From Cryobacterium arcticum (GTDB lineage: Bacteria; Actinomycetota; Actinomycetes; Actinomycetales; Microbacteriaceae), in contig NZ_CP016282.1 in the NCBI RefSeq assembly GCF_001679725.1, forward strand, positions 2,480,001 to 2,544,000: 64,000 nt of DNA, given 5' to 3'. The position numbers and the translations under genes are program-made. Under the pieces are notes generated by a model that had not been told where the DNA came from, ran no database searches, and was given only the letters and a program-made list of their open reading frames with translations. Below, one piece after another: positions 8,154 to 16,958 of this stretch. Numbering within the stretch: the stretch's first letter is position 1; the number at the start of each line of letters is the position of its first letter.

Positions 8154-9889
8154 GCCACTCCCTTCCCTCTCCCCATCCGGAAGTCCCGGTGCTCGACATC
8201 GAGAGCCTCGCCGTTCAGTACCGCACCGCTGCCGGCACCGTCGATGCCGTGCGAGACGTGAGTCTCCGCATCGAACGCGGCGAGCGCGTCGCGATCGTCG
8301 GCGAGTCAGGCTCGGGAAAGTCCACCACGGCTCACGCGATCGTTCAGCTGCTCGCACGGCAGGCGCAGATCGTGCGCGGCAGCATCCGGTTCAACGGAAC
8401 GGAACTGGTCGGTGCCGACCAGAAGGACCTGCGCGCCGTGCGTGGGCACCGTATCGGCCTGGTGCCGCAGGACCCGACGGTGTCACTGAACCCGGTGAAG
8501 CGAATCGGCACCCAGGTGGCCGAGGTACTGATCATCCACGGCCTCGCCGACCGCAAGACCGCCGAGACGGCCGCCGTCGAAGCGCTCCGCCGGGCCGGCC
8601 TGCCCGAACCCGAACTGCGCGCGGCCCAGTACCCGCACGAGCTCTCTGGCGGCATGCGTCAGCGGGTGCTGATCGCGATCGCGATCATCGGCGGCCCGGA
8701 CCTGATCATCGCCGACGAACCCACCAGCGCCCTCGACGTGACCGTTCAGCGTCAGATCCTCGACCACATCGACGAGCTCGCCGCCGAGACCGGCATGAGT
8801 GTGCTGCTGATCACGCACGACCTCGGCATTGCCGCCGACCGGGCCGACCGCATCGTGGTGATGAGCGAGGGTGTCGTGGTGGAACAGGGCACCCCGGCCG
8901 AGGTTCTCGGTGCACCCCGTCACCCGTATACGCAGGCATTGATCGCCGCGGCGCCCAGCCTGAACGCGGCCGGCGACGTGGACCGTGAGCTCCAGCCGCT
9001 CGCCGAGGACATCCGGGCCCGCGTCTTCGGCGGCGCGCCCGGCGACCCGTTCACGGTGCGCGACCGGCCCGCAGCGGCCAGCGGTTTCGACGAGCACGCC
9101 GGCGACGTGCTCGTCCTGAACGACCTGGTCAAGGACTTCCCTGGTCCCCGCGGGGCAGCCGCCAACCGTGCGGTGGACCGGGTGAGCTTCACAGTGCCCC
9201 GCGGGCAGACCTTTGCCCTGGTCGGCGAGTCCGGGTCGGGTAAGACCACCACCGCGCGCCTGGCCCTGCGCCTCGACGACGCCACCAGCGGTCAGGTGCT
9301 CTTCGACGGCCGCGACATCACCACCTCCCGCGGCCGGGACCTGCGCGAACTGCGCCGGCGCATCCAGCTGGTGCACCAGAACCCGTACGCATCACTGAAT
9401 CCGCGCCTGACCATCGGCCAGATCATCACCGACCCGCTGACCGCACACGGGTTGGGCAGCGGGGCCGAACGCCGGACCCGCGCCGCCGAGCTCGTGGACG
9501 TCGTCGCACTGCCGGCCACGGTACTGGGCCGCCGCCCAGCGGAGCTCTCCGGCGGGCAGCGCCAACGGGTGGCGATCGCCCGGGCCCTGGCCGTGAACCC
9601 GGAACTGCTGGTGCTCGACGAACCGGTCTCGGCGCTCGACGTCTCCATCCAGGCCCAGATCCTCGGCTTGCTCGCGAGTCTGCAGCAGTCGTTGGGCCTG
9701 AGCTACCTCTTTATCTCCCACGACCTCGCCGTGGTGCGCCAGATCGCCCACCGAGTCGGCGTCATGCGTCTCGGCGAACTCGTCGAGGTCGGCGATGTGG
9801 CACAGGTATTCCGGTCTCCGCGGCACGAGTACACCCGTGCACTGCTCGACGCGATCCCTGGCCGGCGTACGCCGCTGGCCACCTCCTAA
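8150..9889 (+). CDS. Fused tandem ABC ATPase (DppD-DppF type)
   Basis: A 579-residue cytoplasmic protein with two complete nucleotide-binding domains. Domain 1 (about 14-260) has GESGSGKST, signature [14 protein letters not shown] and Walker [14 protein letters not shown]. Domain 2 (about 315-560) has [24 protein letters not shown] and [12 protein letters not shown]. An oligopeptide-transporter C-terminal motif ([13 protein letters not shown]) follows domain 1 and a second ([13 protein letters not shown]) ends domain 2. In many bacteria the two domains are separate proteins; the fusion is common in actinobacteria and proteobacterial YejF/GsiA-like systems. It energises the adjacent permeases. 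The start was set at the ATG overlapping the dppC-like stop. Confidence 0.94.
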   Translation: MSHSLPSPHPEVPVLDIESLAVQYRTAAGTVDAVRDVSLRIERGERVAIVGESGSGKSTTAHAIVQLLARQAQIVRGSIRFNGTELVGADQKDLRAVRGHRIGLVPQDPTVSLNPVKRIGTQVAEVLIIHGLADRKTAETAAVEALRRAGLPEPELRAAQYPHELSGGMRQRVLIAIAIIGGPDLIIADEPTSALDVTVQRQILDHIDELAAETGMSVLLITHDLGIAADRADRIVVMSEGVVVEQGTPAEVLGAPRHPYTQALIAAAPSLNAAGDVDRELQPLAEDIRARVFGGAPGDPFTVRDRPAAASGFDEHAGDVLVLNDLVKDFPGPRGAAANRAVDRVSFTVPRGQTFALVGESGSGKTTTARLALRLDDATSGQVLFDGRDITTSRGRDLRELRRRIQLVHQNPYASLNPRLTIGQIITDPLTAHGLGSGAERRTRAAELVDVVALPATVLGRRPAELSGGQRQRVAIARALAVNPELLVLDEPVSALDVSIQAQILGLLASLQQSLGLSYLFISHDLAVVRQIAHRVGVMRLGELVEVGDVAQVFRSPRHEYTRALLDAIPGRRTPLATS

Positions 9890-9946
9890 CCTGTCCGACC
9901 CAACGTTCCACAGCACCCACACCCAACCCAACCCAGGAGTACTTCC

Positions 9947-11578
9947 ATGACCAGCAAAAACTGGGGGCGAACCGCCCTTCTCGGCACAGCGTTCGCCCTC
10001 ACCATCGTCCTCAGCGCCTGCTCGGCGTCCAGCACAGCATCCGACCCCGCCGCGGGCACGGATGCCGACCCGGTGGTGGGCGGCGACCTCACCTTCGCCA
10101 TCGCCAACGACCCCATCTCGCTCAACCCCTCCGGCACTGGAGCGGGCAACGACACCTGGTACGTCACCCGCCAGCTGGTCGACTCACTGCTGTATCAGAA
10201 CCCCGACACCAACGAACTTGAGCCGTGGCTCGCCACCAGCTGGGAGGCCAACGCCGACGCCACCGTCTTCACCTTCACACTCCGCGACGACGTCACCTTC
10301 TCCGACGGCACCCCGTTCACCGCCGCCGACGTGAAAGCCACCTTCGACGACATCATCGCCGCAGGCCCCAAGAGTCAGGCCGTGAGCTCCTTCGTGGGAT
10401 ACCAGGCCACCACCGTGATCGACGAGCATACCGTCGAGGTGTCCTTCAGCAGCCCGAATGCCGCCTTCCCCAACTCCACCTCGTCGGTACCGCTCGGCAT
10501 CGTCGGCGCCGCCACCCTCGCCGTGCCCTACGACGACAGGGCCTCCGGTGACGCCGTTGTCGGCACCGGGCCGTTCCTACTCGGCAACTACACCAAAGAC
10601 GTGGAGACCGTGCTCGAGCGCCGCGACGGCTACGCGTGGAGTCCTGCCTCCCGCGGGCTCGACGGTGAGGCCTACCTCGACAGCGTCACCTTCCAGGTGG
10701 TGCCGGAACCCGCCGTGCGTACCGGCAGCCTCACCTCCGGGCAGGTCGATGTGATCGGCGGCGTGCAGCCGGTCGATGTGGACACCCTCACCGCGAGCAG
10801 CTTTCCCTTGGTCAGCCGCGGCAATCCCGGCGTCAGCTTCGGCGAGTACTTCAACCTGTCCCGGCCGATCGTCTCCGACATCGCCGTGCGCGAGGCCATC
10901 GCCCGAGCCACCAACGCCGCCGAGATCCGCGACACCTCGCTGAACGACGAGTTCAACGTGGGCACCAGCATCCTCGCTGCCACCACGCCCGGGTACGCCG
11001 ACGAATCGTCGTACTTCGAGTTCGACCCCGACGAATCAGCCAAGTTGCTCGACGGTGCCGGCTGGGAACTCGGTGCCGATGGCATCCGGGAAAAGGATGG
11101 CACCCGACTCTCCCTGGTGGTGAACTGGATCACCAACTTCGGACCGAACCAGACCTCGCTCGAGCTGCTGCAACAGCAGCTCAAGGACGTGGGCATCAAG
11201 CTCACCCTGCAGGGCGGTGACGTACCGTCATTCCTCGAGAAGCAGACCAGCGGGGACTTCGACATCTCCTGGCAGAACCTCTCCCGCGCCGACGGCGACG
11301 TGCTGCGCACCACCTTCTCCAGCGCGGCGGCCAACACCCTGCGTGTCGACGACCCCACCCTTGAGGCTCTGCTGCAGGAGCAGCTGGCTACCGGCGATCA
11401 GTCCGCGCGCGCCACCGTGCTCGCCGATGCGCAGGAGCGGATCGCCTCGCAGTACTACCAGATCCCGGTGCACGAGCTCACCTCGATCCTGGGCACCCAG
11501 CCCACGGTGAACGGTGTGACGCTGGGCGCGGACTCCCGCCTCGAGCAGCTCACTGGAGCCTGGAAGAGCGCCAGCTAG
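9947..11578 (+). CDS. Dipeptide/opine-type ABC transporter substrate-binding lipoprotein
   Basis: A 543-residue SBP_bac_5 protein. A signal peptide ends in lipobox LSAC with Cys25, so the mature protein is lipid-anchored outside the membrane. Family segments include 'DPISLNPSGTG', 'TFTLRDDVTFSDGTPFTAADV' (in two conserved strands), 'GTGPFLLGNY' and 'ISWQNLSRADGD'. It is the last gene of the four-gene importer (permease, permease, fused ATPase, SBP), 57 bp after the ATPase. The ligand is unknown. Placement between LLM monooxygenases suggests a sulfur-containing peptide or amino-acid conjugate rather than general dipeptides (inference). Confidence 0.92.
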   Translation: MTSKNWGRTALLGTAFALTIVLSACSASSTASDPAAGTDADPVVGGDLTFAIANDPISLNPSGTGAGNDTWYVTRQLVDSLLYQNPDTNELEPWLATSWEANADATVFTFTLRDDVTFSDGTPFTAADVKATFDDIIAAGPKSQAVSSFVGYQATTVIDEHTVEVSFSSPNAAFPNSTSSVPLGIVGAATLAVPYDDRASGDAVVGTGPFLLGNYTKDVETVLERRDGYAWSPASRGLDGEAYLDSVTFQVVPEPAVRTGSLTSGQVDVIGGVQPVDVDTLTASSFPLVSRGNPGVSFGEYFNLSRPIVSDIAVREAIARATNAAEIRDTSLNDEFNVGTSILAATTPGYADESSYFEFDPDESAKLLDGAGWELGADGIREKDGTRLSLVVNWITNFGPNQTSLELLQQQLKDVGIKLTLQGGDVPSFLEKQTSGDFDISWQNLSRADGDVLRTTFSSAAANTLRVDDPTLEALLQEQLATGDQSARATVLADAQERIASQYYQIPVHELTSILGTQPTVNGVTLGADSRLEQLTGAWKSAS

Positions 11579-11596
11579 CACCCCGCCCCTAGCAAG

Positions 11597-11649
11597 AGCG
11601 GCCGTGTGGTGGCCTCGGCCCAGCCGAGGCAGCCATACGGCCGCTTTTG
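11597..11649 (+). terminator. Nested-hairpin terminator after the ABC importer
   Basis: An outer stem agcggccgt (11597-11605) / acggccgct (11637-11645) encloses a second perfect stem gcctcggc (11612-11619) / gccgaggc (11623-11630). tttt follows at 11646-11649. It ends the importer operon before the MFS gene. Confidence 0.75.
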
Positions 11650-11683
11650 CGTTGCCATTCTCGCCATCACGAACGGAGAGTCC

Positions 11684-13105
11684 ATGACGACGGATACCCA
11701 CACCCGCAACCAACGACGGCGGCGGCTCGCCCTGCTGTGCTGCCTCGGCGCCGGCTTCGGCACCCTGGTGGATGCCTCCGTGATCACGTACACGGTGCCC
11801 TACCTGGGCTCAGAGCTGCAGGCCGAGACCAACGGGGTGCAGTGGTTCCTGGCCGCGTACTCGCTGAGCTTCGGGCTGGGGCTCGTGCCCGGCGGACGGC
11901 TCGGCGACGCCTACGGGCGCCGGGGCCTGTTCCTGCTGGGCTTGGCCGTGTTCGTGCTCGGCGCCGTCGCCTCAGGCTTCGCACCGACGATCTGGATCGC
12001 CGTCGCCGGCCAGCTGGTGCAGGGCGTCGGCGCGGGCCTGATCAGCGCCCAGGTTCTCGGCATCATCCAGGACGAGTTCGCCGGGACCGGCCGGGTACGG
12101 GCCCTGGCGCTGTACTCGATGGCCGGGGCCGCCGCGGCGATCCTCGGGCCAGTGGCCAGCGGAATCGTGCTGACCGCACTGCCGGACGCTCTGGCCTGGA
12201 GGGCCGTCGTGCTGCTGAGCGTTCCACCGGTTCTGGTCACCGTCATCCTGGCGGTGTTCCTGCGGCCCGCGGAGCAGAGCAGGGCTCGCCGGCCCGACCT
12301 GGACCTGCCCGGCATCGCCCTGCTGGCGGCCATCGTGGTGCTCGTCACGCTGCCCGTGATCGACCCGGGAGTCACGGGCGGCGTCCTCGTCGCCGTTGTG
12401 GCCGCGGTACTGCTCCTCCTGGCCACGCTTGTGCTGTGGGAACGCCGCTACGCCGGCACCGGCAAGACACCGCTGTTCGTGCCCGCCCTGATGCGTTCCA
12501 ACGGTTTCGTCGCCGGCAACATCGTCGCGTTGCTCTGGTTCGGTGCCGTCGTCGCGCACATCGGCATCGTCACGATCTTCCTACTGCAGGGCCAGAGCCT
12601 CTCGCCGCTGCTCGTCGCCGCGGTACTGGTGCCGAGCGCGGTCGCGCGACTGGCCGCCTCCGCCTTCAGCTCCCGGTTGTTCGCCCGGCTCGGACCGGCG
12701 AGCGTGACGATCGGTCTGGCCGTGCAGGTGGTGGCCCTTGCGGTGCTCTGCCTGGCCACGGTCTGGCTCTCCGGCCCGACACTGTTGACGGTGATCGTGG
12801 TGACAGAGATCGCCGCCGGGCTCACCGCCGGCCTGGTGGAACCGCCGCTGCGCGCGATCACCCTGGGCTTCGCAGCGCATGCGGTCCGGGGCGTCGCCGC
12901 CTCATTCCTGCAGCTCACCCAGCGTCTCTCGGCCACGTTCTGCGTGGCCCTGGCGACCGGGCTCCTCCTGGGCACGGCCGGCGCGCGGCCAACAGAGGTG
13001 GGCCTGCGCTCCGGTCTGCTGGTATGTCTGAGCTTGCTCATCGTGGCCACCATCGTGAGCCGGCTCTGGCTGGAGCCGACCCACCGGCCACGGGCGCCAC
13101 GTTAG
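11684..13105 (+). CDS. MFS transporter, DHA2-like drug/metabolite exporter
   Basis: A 473-residue polytopic membrane protein. ATG 11684 has a good RBS (cggagag) and begins with a short basic cytosolic tail. MFS motif A is 'GGRLGDAYGRRGLFLLG' after helix 2, and the family helix-1 acidic residue is in 'FGTLVDASVITYTVPYL'. About 12-14 helices are predicted by eye. It is likely to export a metabolite or drug using the proton gradient. It sits between the ABC importer and the LLM3 operon, so it may export a product or toxic intermediate of the island (inference). Convergent with the next gene across a strong terminator. Confidence 0.85.
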   Translation: MTTDTHTRNQRRRRLALLCCLGAGFGTLVDASVITYTVPYLGSELQAETNGVQWFLAAYSLSFGLGLVPGGRLGDAYGRRGLFLLGLAVFVLGAVASGFAPTIWIAVAGQLVQGVGAGLISAQVLGIIQDEFAGTGRVRALALYSMAGAAAAILGPVASGIVLTALPDALAWRAVVLLSVPPVLVTVILAVFLRPAEQSRARRPDLDLPGIALLAAIVVLVTLPVIDPGVTGGVLVAVVAAVLLLLATLVLWERRYAGTGKTPLFVPALMRSNGFVAGNIVALLWFGAVVAHIGIVTIFLLQGQSLSPLLVAAVLVPSAVARLAASAFSSRLFARLGPASVTIGLAVQVVALAVLCLATVWLSGPTLLTVIVVTEIAAGLTAGLVEPPLRAITLGFAAHAVRGVAASFLQLTQRLSATFCVALATGLLLGTAGARPTEVGLRSGLLVCLSLLIVATIVSRLWLEPTHRPRAPR

Positions 13106-13143
13106 CCGGCTCCATGGCGACTCTTCCGCCAAGAGCGGGCAAC

Positions 13144-13183
13144 GCGCCGTTTCGCGGGTAGCACGCCACCCGCGAAACGGCGC
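13144..13183. terminator. Bidirectional terminator between MFS and LLM3 genes
   Basis: A perfect 16-bp stem, gcgccgtttcgcgggt (13144-13159) and acccgcgaaacggcgc (13168-13183), with an 8-nt loop, in the gap between convergent genes. No T-run. Confidence 0.75.
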
Positions 13184-13240
13184 AGCACGCGCGAACCTCG
13201 CGCGGGCCCTCGACCGGGCGAGCCGACCGGCCGGCGAGGG

Positions 13241-14389
13241 TCAGGCGGGGGTGCCCGCGTGCAGCCGGGGACGCGAGGTCGCCGAAACCGCTCCCGCCGC
13301 ATCCGTCACCTGGGCGCCGGCGAAGGCCGGCCGGGCGCCGTAGGGGTCGTCCTCGCCCCACAGTGTGGTGGGAGCCTCACGGCGCACCGTGGGGATCACT
13401 TCGGTGGCGAACCGTTCGAGGATCTCCAGCTGCTGTTCGAACGGCACCGTGGTGGGCAGGCTGATCGACTGGAGGTCGTGCCGGAACAGCTGGTGGTACG
13501 AGAGGATCTTGTCGATCACCTGCTGCGGACTGCCCACCAGCGCAGGTCCCTCCGCGACGGCGTGGTCGATATCGCGGAACGGGGTGTTGTTCCCCGGAAC
13601 ATGCGTCGCGGCGACGATGGCCTCATAGACCGGGCCGTACTGCTCCTTGGCCTGCTGGGTGGTATCGGCGATGAAGGTACTGCCGGACCCGGAGCCCACG
13701 TAGGCGAACCGAAGGTCGTGCCCGTGCCGTGCGTACTCGTCGCGGTAGTGCTCGATCAGCACCGAGTAGTTCTGCCGGGGCTGGATGGCGTTGGCGGTGA
13801 AGAGCGGGTCGCCCCACTTGGCGGCGAGCGCCGCGGAGGCCAGCGTGGTCGCCGAACCGTGCCACACCCGCGGGGCGCCGGCGTACGGGCGGGGCAGGGT
13901 GGTGATGTCGTTCACGGGCGGCCGGAACTCACCCGACCAGGTCACCCCAGTCTCCCGCCACAGCCGGTGCAGCAGCTCGTACTTCTCAGCCACGAGTTCC
14001 CACTGGTCTTCCACGTGCAGACCGAAGAGCGGGAAGTGCTTGGCCTCGTTGCCCTTGCCGATGGTTAGCTCCAACCGTCCGCGGGAGATCTGGTCGATGG
14101 TGGCGTAGTCTTCGGCCACCCGGATCGGGTCGAGCAGCGAGAGCACCGTCACGCCCGACTGCAGTCGGATGCGTGAGGTCGTGGCCGCGATCGCGCCGAG
14201 CAGCACCGTCGGCGCGGACGATAGGAACCGGCCGGCGTGCCGCTCCCCCACCGAGTAGGCGTCGAAGCCGAGTTCCTCGGCCCGGCGGGCCACCTGGATG
14301 GTCTGCGCGAACCGGTCGCTGGGCGACACGATCCGTCCGGTAACCGGGTTGGTGAGGTACGGAATGATGTCGAGGACCTGGAACTTCAC
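13241..14389 (-). CDS. LLM-class flavin-dependent oxidoreductase, copy 3 (short, bacterial-luciferase-like)
   Basis: A 382-residue protein starting with GTG 14389, directly at the conserved N-terminus (KFQVLDIIPYLTNPVTG), 7 nt after the DUF1684 stop. It lacks the long insertions of the NtaA branch and has 'YATIDQISRGRLELTIGKGN', 'ALVGSPQQVIDKIL' and a C-terminal 'EVIPTVRRE', resembling the CE1758-type LLM proteins. It probably uses FMNH2 and O2. Last gene of a minus-strand run that also encodes DUF1684, GNAT, ATP-grasp, M20 and LLM4. Substrate not known. Confidence 0.85.
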   Translation of the reverse strand: MKFQVLDIIPYLTNPVTGRIVSPSDRFAQTIQVARRAEELGFDAYSVGERHAGRFLSSAPTVLLGAIAATTSRIRLQSGVTVLSLLDPIRVAEDYATIDQISRGRLELTIGKGNEAKHFPLFGLHVEDQWELVAEKYELLHRLWRETGVTWSGEFRPPVNDITTLPRPYAGAPRVWHGSATTLASAALAAKWGDPLFTANAIQPRQNYSVLIEHYRDEYARHGHDLRFAYVGSGSGSTFIADTTQQAKEQYGPVYEAIVAATHVPGNNTPFRDIDHAVAEGPALVGSPQQVIDKILSYHQLFRHDLQSISLPTTVPFEQQLEILERFATEVIPTVRREAPTTLWGEDDPYGARPAFAGAQVTDAAGAVSATSRPRLHAGTPA

Positions 14390-14396
14390 GGCCGGA

Positions 14397-15263
14397 TCAG
14401 AGCTCCACGGTGATGCGGTCCAGCGGCGTCTTCTCGCCCGCCTCGATGCCGATCGGCAACCGGTTTTCTGCCGGCGGTAGCGGGCAGGTGGCGTAGTCGG
14501 TGTAGGCACAGGGCAGGTTCACGGCCCGGTTGAAGTCGATGCTGGTGACGCCGGATGCGTCCGGCGCAGCGACGGACACCGTGCGGTTGGCTGCGTAGGT
14601 GGTGATGCCGCTCGTGGCGTCGGTGAACAGCACCAGGAAGCTGCCCGGCACGTAGCCGTTGAAAACCGTGAGCCGGAAAGTCTCACCGCGCAACTCGAAC
14701 TCGATCTCGCCGGGCGCCTCATACACGTGCTGAAGGCCCTCGACGGAGGCTCCCACGGTCACCTCACGCGGCGTCTCGAACGGCAGGTATCGCGCGTCAA
14801 CGACCCAGCGCGGGTTCGGCAGGTAGGTAGGAGTGCCCTGGTACGCCGCCCGGAAGGCGGTGTCGGGATGCCTGGGACGCACCACGATGTGGCCACCGCG
14901 CTTGGCGACTTCGATCACGGCGTTACCGGCGATGGCGTTCAAGCCCGCTCGTTCGGCGATCGGCCCGAAGGCGTGGCGTCCGGTGAGCGGCCCGGCGTCG
15001 AGACCGAGCTCCTCTCCCTCTGCCAGGTCGACGACAGGCCCGGCAGCGGTGGCCGACCAGGCGCCGGGCGCATCCTCGAATCGCTGCGGCTCCTCCGTGA
15101 GGAAGTGCAGTCCGGTGATGGCCAGGAAGCCGTGCTCGGATGCGCGCTGTTTCTCGTGCCCGGCGTGCCAGGCCTCCCAGTCGCTGCCGAAGGCGGCCCG
15201 GTCGGTGGCCGCGGAATCCGTCGCTGGCGTGATCCTGGGGTTGCGTGTCGTCTCTGTGCTCAT
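14397..15263 (-). CDS. DUF1684 domain-containing protein
   Basis: A 288-residue soluble protein that matches the DUF1684 pattern: 'WHAGHEKQRASEHGFLAITGLHFL' split across the N-terminal helix, 'FNGYVPGSFLVLFTDATSG', 'YAANRTVSV' and the closing 'VNLPCAYTDYATCPLPPAENRLPIGIEAGE'-type region around residues 248-278, with conserved Asn, Cys and Tyr residues. No catalytic mechanism is established for this family. It is coupled closely to LLM3 (7 nt) and preceded by a 94-bp gap, so it may have its own promoter. Its role in the salvage island is not known. Confidence 0.8.
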   Translation of the reverse strand: MSTETTRNPRITPATDSAATDRAAFGSDWEAWHAGHEKQRASEHGFLAITGLHFLTEEPQRFEDAPGAWSATAAGPVVDLAEGEELGLDAGPLTGRHAFGPIAERAGLNAIAGNAVIEVAKRGGHIVVRPRHPDTAFRAAYQGTPTYLPNPRWVVDARYLPFETPREVTVGASVEGLQHVYEAPGEIEFELRGETFRLTVFNGYVPGSFLVLFTDATSGITTYAANRTVSVAAPDASGVTSIDFNRAVNLPCAYTDYATCPLPPAENRLPIGIEAGEKTPLDRITVEL

Positions 15264-15357
15264 GACAGCACGCTACGGTCGGCACAAACACAGACAGCTG
15301 CGGATGTGCCCTTCAGCGTCACACACGCAACACACCGTAACGATGCTTGCGTTCTGG

Positions 15358-15957
15358 CTACACGGTAGGCAGCGGGTGCAGCGCGAAACTGTACACAAAG
15401 GGCGCAATCTCATCGGGTGTCCCCGGGCCGCCGAGACCATCGGGAGTGCGGTCGTAGTGACGCTGGAATCCGACCCGTTCGTAGAGCCGCTGGGCCGGGA
15501 GGTTCAGCGAGCCGGTGTCCAGAACCACGGCATCGACGCCCCACCGGGTGGCCTCATCCAGGGCGGCGCGAACGAGGGTCTCGCCGATGCCGCGTCCCCG
15601 GGCTCCTGGGTCTACGGCAATCAGTCGCAACTCGGCCTCGCCGGCTTGCGCCAGCCGGCTACCGGCCTCGCCGGCGCGCAGCAGGCTGGCGGTACCGAGC
15701 AGCGACACCCCGGGGACGTCGGCACCGCGCTGATCGGGACTGCCTACGTCGGAACTGCCCTCGTCGACAGCCACCAGCAGGGCTCCCGCCGCCGCCCGGC
15801 CGGCGGAGTCCCGCACCAGTGCGGTGCGGGCCGCCGAAACCGGGAAATGCCCGTACGGACCGTTGCGGAAGCCGAGTTCGACGAGGTCGGCCACCCGGTC
15901 GAACTCATGTGGAGCGGCCGCTCGCACGAGCACTGCCCCCACGACCGGCCCGCTCAT
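15358..15957 (-). CDS. GNAT-family N-acetyltransferase
   Basis: A 199-residue protein with one GNAT domain (about 10-180). Motif A, 'AELRLIAVDPGARGRGIGETLV', supplies the acetyl-CoA pyrophosphate loop (ARGRGIG), and motif B is 'LNLPAQRLYERVGFQRHY' with the usual Tyr near the thiolate. It transfers an acyl group from acetyl-CoA to an amine. It overlaps the ATP-grasp gene by 4 nt. In B. subtilis alkylcysteine salvage (SnaA) and 2-succinocysteine breakdown (YxeL) an acetyltransferase acts before an LLM monooxygenase and an M20 deacetylase. The same three classes are together here, so N-acetylation of a substituted amino acid is likely (inference). Confidence 0.85.
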   Translation of the reverse strand: MSGPVVGAVLVRAAAPHEFDRVADLVELGFRNGPYGHFPVSAARTALVRDSAGRAAAGALLVAVDEGSSDVGSPDQRGADVPGVSLLGTASLLRAGEAGSRLAQAGEAELRLIAVDPGARGRGIGETLVRAALDEATRWGVDAVVLDTGSLNLPAQRLYERVGFQRHYDRTPDGLGGPGTPDEIAPFVYSFALHPLPTV

Positions 15958-16958
15958 GCGCCGGCGACGGCGGGTACCGCCGGGTATGCCTCGGCGAGCA
16001 GACCCGCCAGGTAGGCCACGATCGCGCCGGGTCCGCTCTCCGGGGCAGCCGCCTCGATCTGTGCGTTGTAGTTGGTGTTGGTGTTCACGTCGTAGGTCAC
16101 CAGGCGGCCGTCGGCGGTTTCGATGAACTCGATTCCGGCGATCTCGATGCCCTCCGCGCGGAGGAACGCCCGGTACCGGTCGATGATCGGGTGCTTCTCA
16201 AAGCCCTCGCGCAGGGCGAAGATCTGCTGCCCGGCCTCGGGCAGGATGGTGGCGCCGGGCGGCATCAGCAGCGCGCCGGTGCTCGGGTCGATGGCGCAGG
16301 CATCCGCAGGGCAGAGCTGGTAGCCGCCGCGGGCGGTATCGGCGGTGATCGCGTAGACGAACTCGTCGCCCACGATCTCCACCCGGGTCACCTGGGGCGT
16401 CGCCGCCACCACGAACTCCTGCAACAGCGAGATACCGTCCTCCGGCTCCTCGTACAGGCCGGCGTCGATGGCCGCGGCCAGCTCGGCGGCGCTGTCGAAC
16501 TTCTGCACGCCCAGGCCCTTGCCGCCCTGATTGTGCTTGGTGATGAACGGGGTCGCGAAGTCCTGCGCGGCCTCGACGAGCAGGTGGGTGCCGACAACCA
16601 CACGGGTGCGCGGCACGTCGAAGCCCTGCGCGCGCAGCCGGGTGAGCTGGTCGACCTTGCTCATCTCGAGCTCGATGGTGCGCCGGCCGTTCACGGTGCG
16701 GGCGCCGTAAGCGTCCAGCCAGTTGAGCACGCTGCGGGTGTAGTCCTTCGACAGGCCGTGCCCGCGGGTGTGGGCGGATGCGCTGATACGCGACCAGAAG
16801 ATCCCCGCCGGCGGTGCCTCGTCCAGGTCGAGCACCCCGTCCACGAGCAGCCATTCCCGATACGGCACCCCGGCCGCCTCGAACGCTGCCTGGAACGGAC
16901 CGAACCAGTCCGGGTTCTCGTGCAGGACATGGATCATCGGGAATTCACGCGGACTCAT
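15954..16958 (-). CDS. RimK-like ATP-grasp ligase
   Basis: A 334-residue protein. The start at 16958 overlaps the M20 stop by 4 nt; an internal ATG at 16937 (MIHVLHENPDWF) is possible. ATP-grasp features: Lys in 'PFITKHNQGGKGLGV' with the Gly-rich flexible loop near residues 140-155, 'LLQEFV' hinge, 'VTRVEIVGDEFVYAI', and the metal-binding end 'EIAGIEFIETADGRLVTYDVNTNTNYN' spanning residues 285-310. Such ligases activate a carboxylate as acyl-phosphate and join it to an amine or thiol. It is unusual in an alkylcysteine-type cluster, so it may make or modify a peptide-like conjugate. Substrate unknown. Confidence 0.8.
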   Translation of the reverse strand: MSPREFPMIHVLHENPDWFGPFQAAFEAAGVPYREWLLVDGVLDLDEAPPAGIFWSRISASAHTRGHGLSKDYTRSVLNWLDAYGARTVNGRRTIELEMSKVDQLTRLRAQGFDVPRTRVVVGTHLLVEAAQDFATPFITKHNQGGKGLGVQKFDSAAELAAAIDAGLYEEPEDGISLLQEFVVAATPQVTRVEIVGDEFVYAITADTARGGYQLCPADACAIDPSTGALLMPPGATILPEAGQQIFALREGFEKHPIIDRYRAFLRAEGIEIAGIEFIETADGRLVTYDVNTNTNYNAQIEAAAPESGPGAIVAYLAGLLAEAYPAVPAVAGA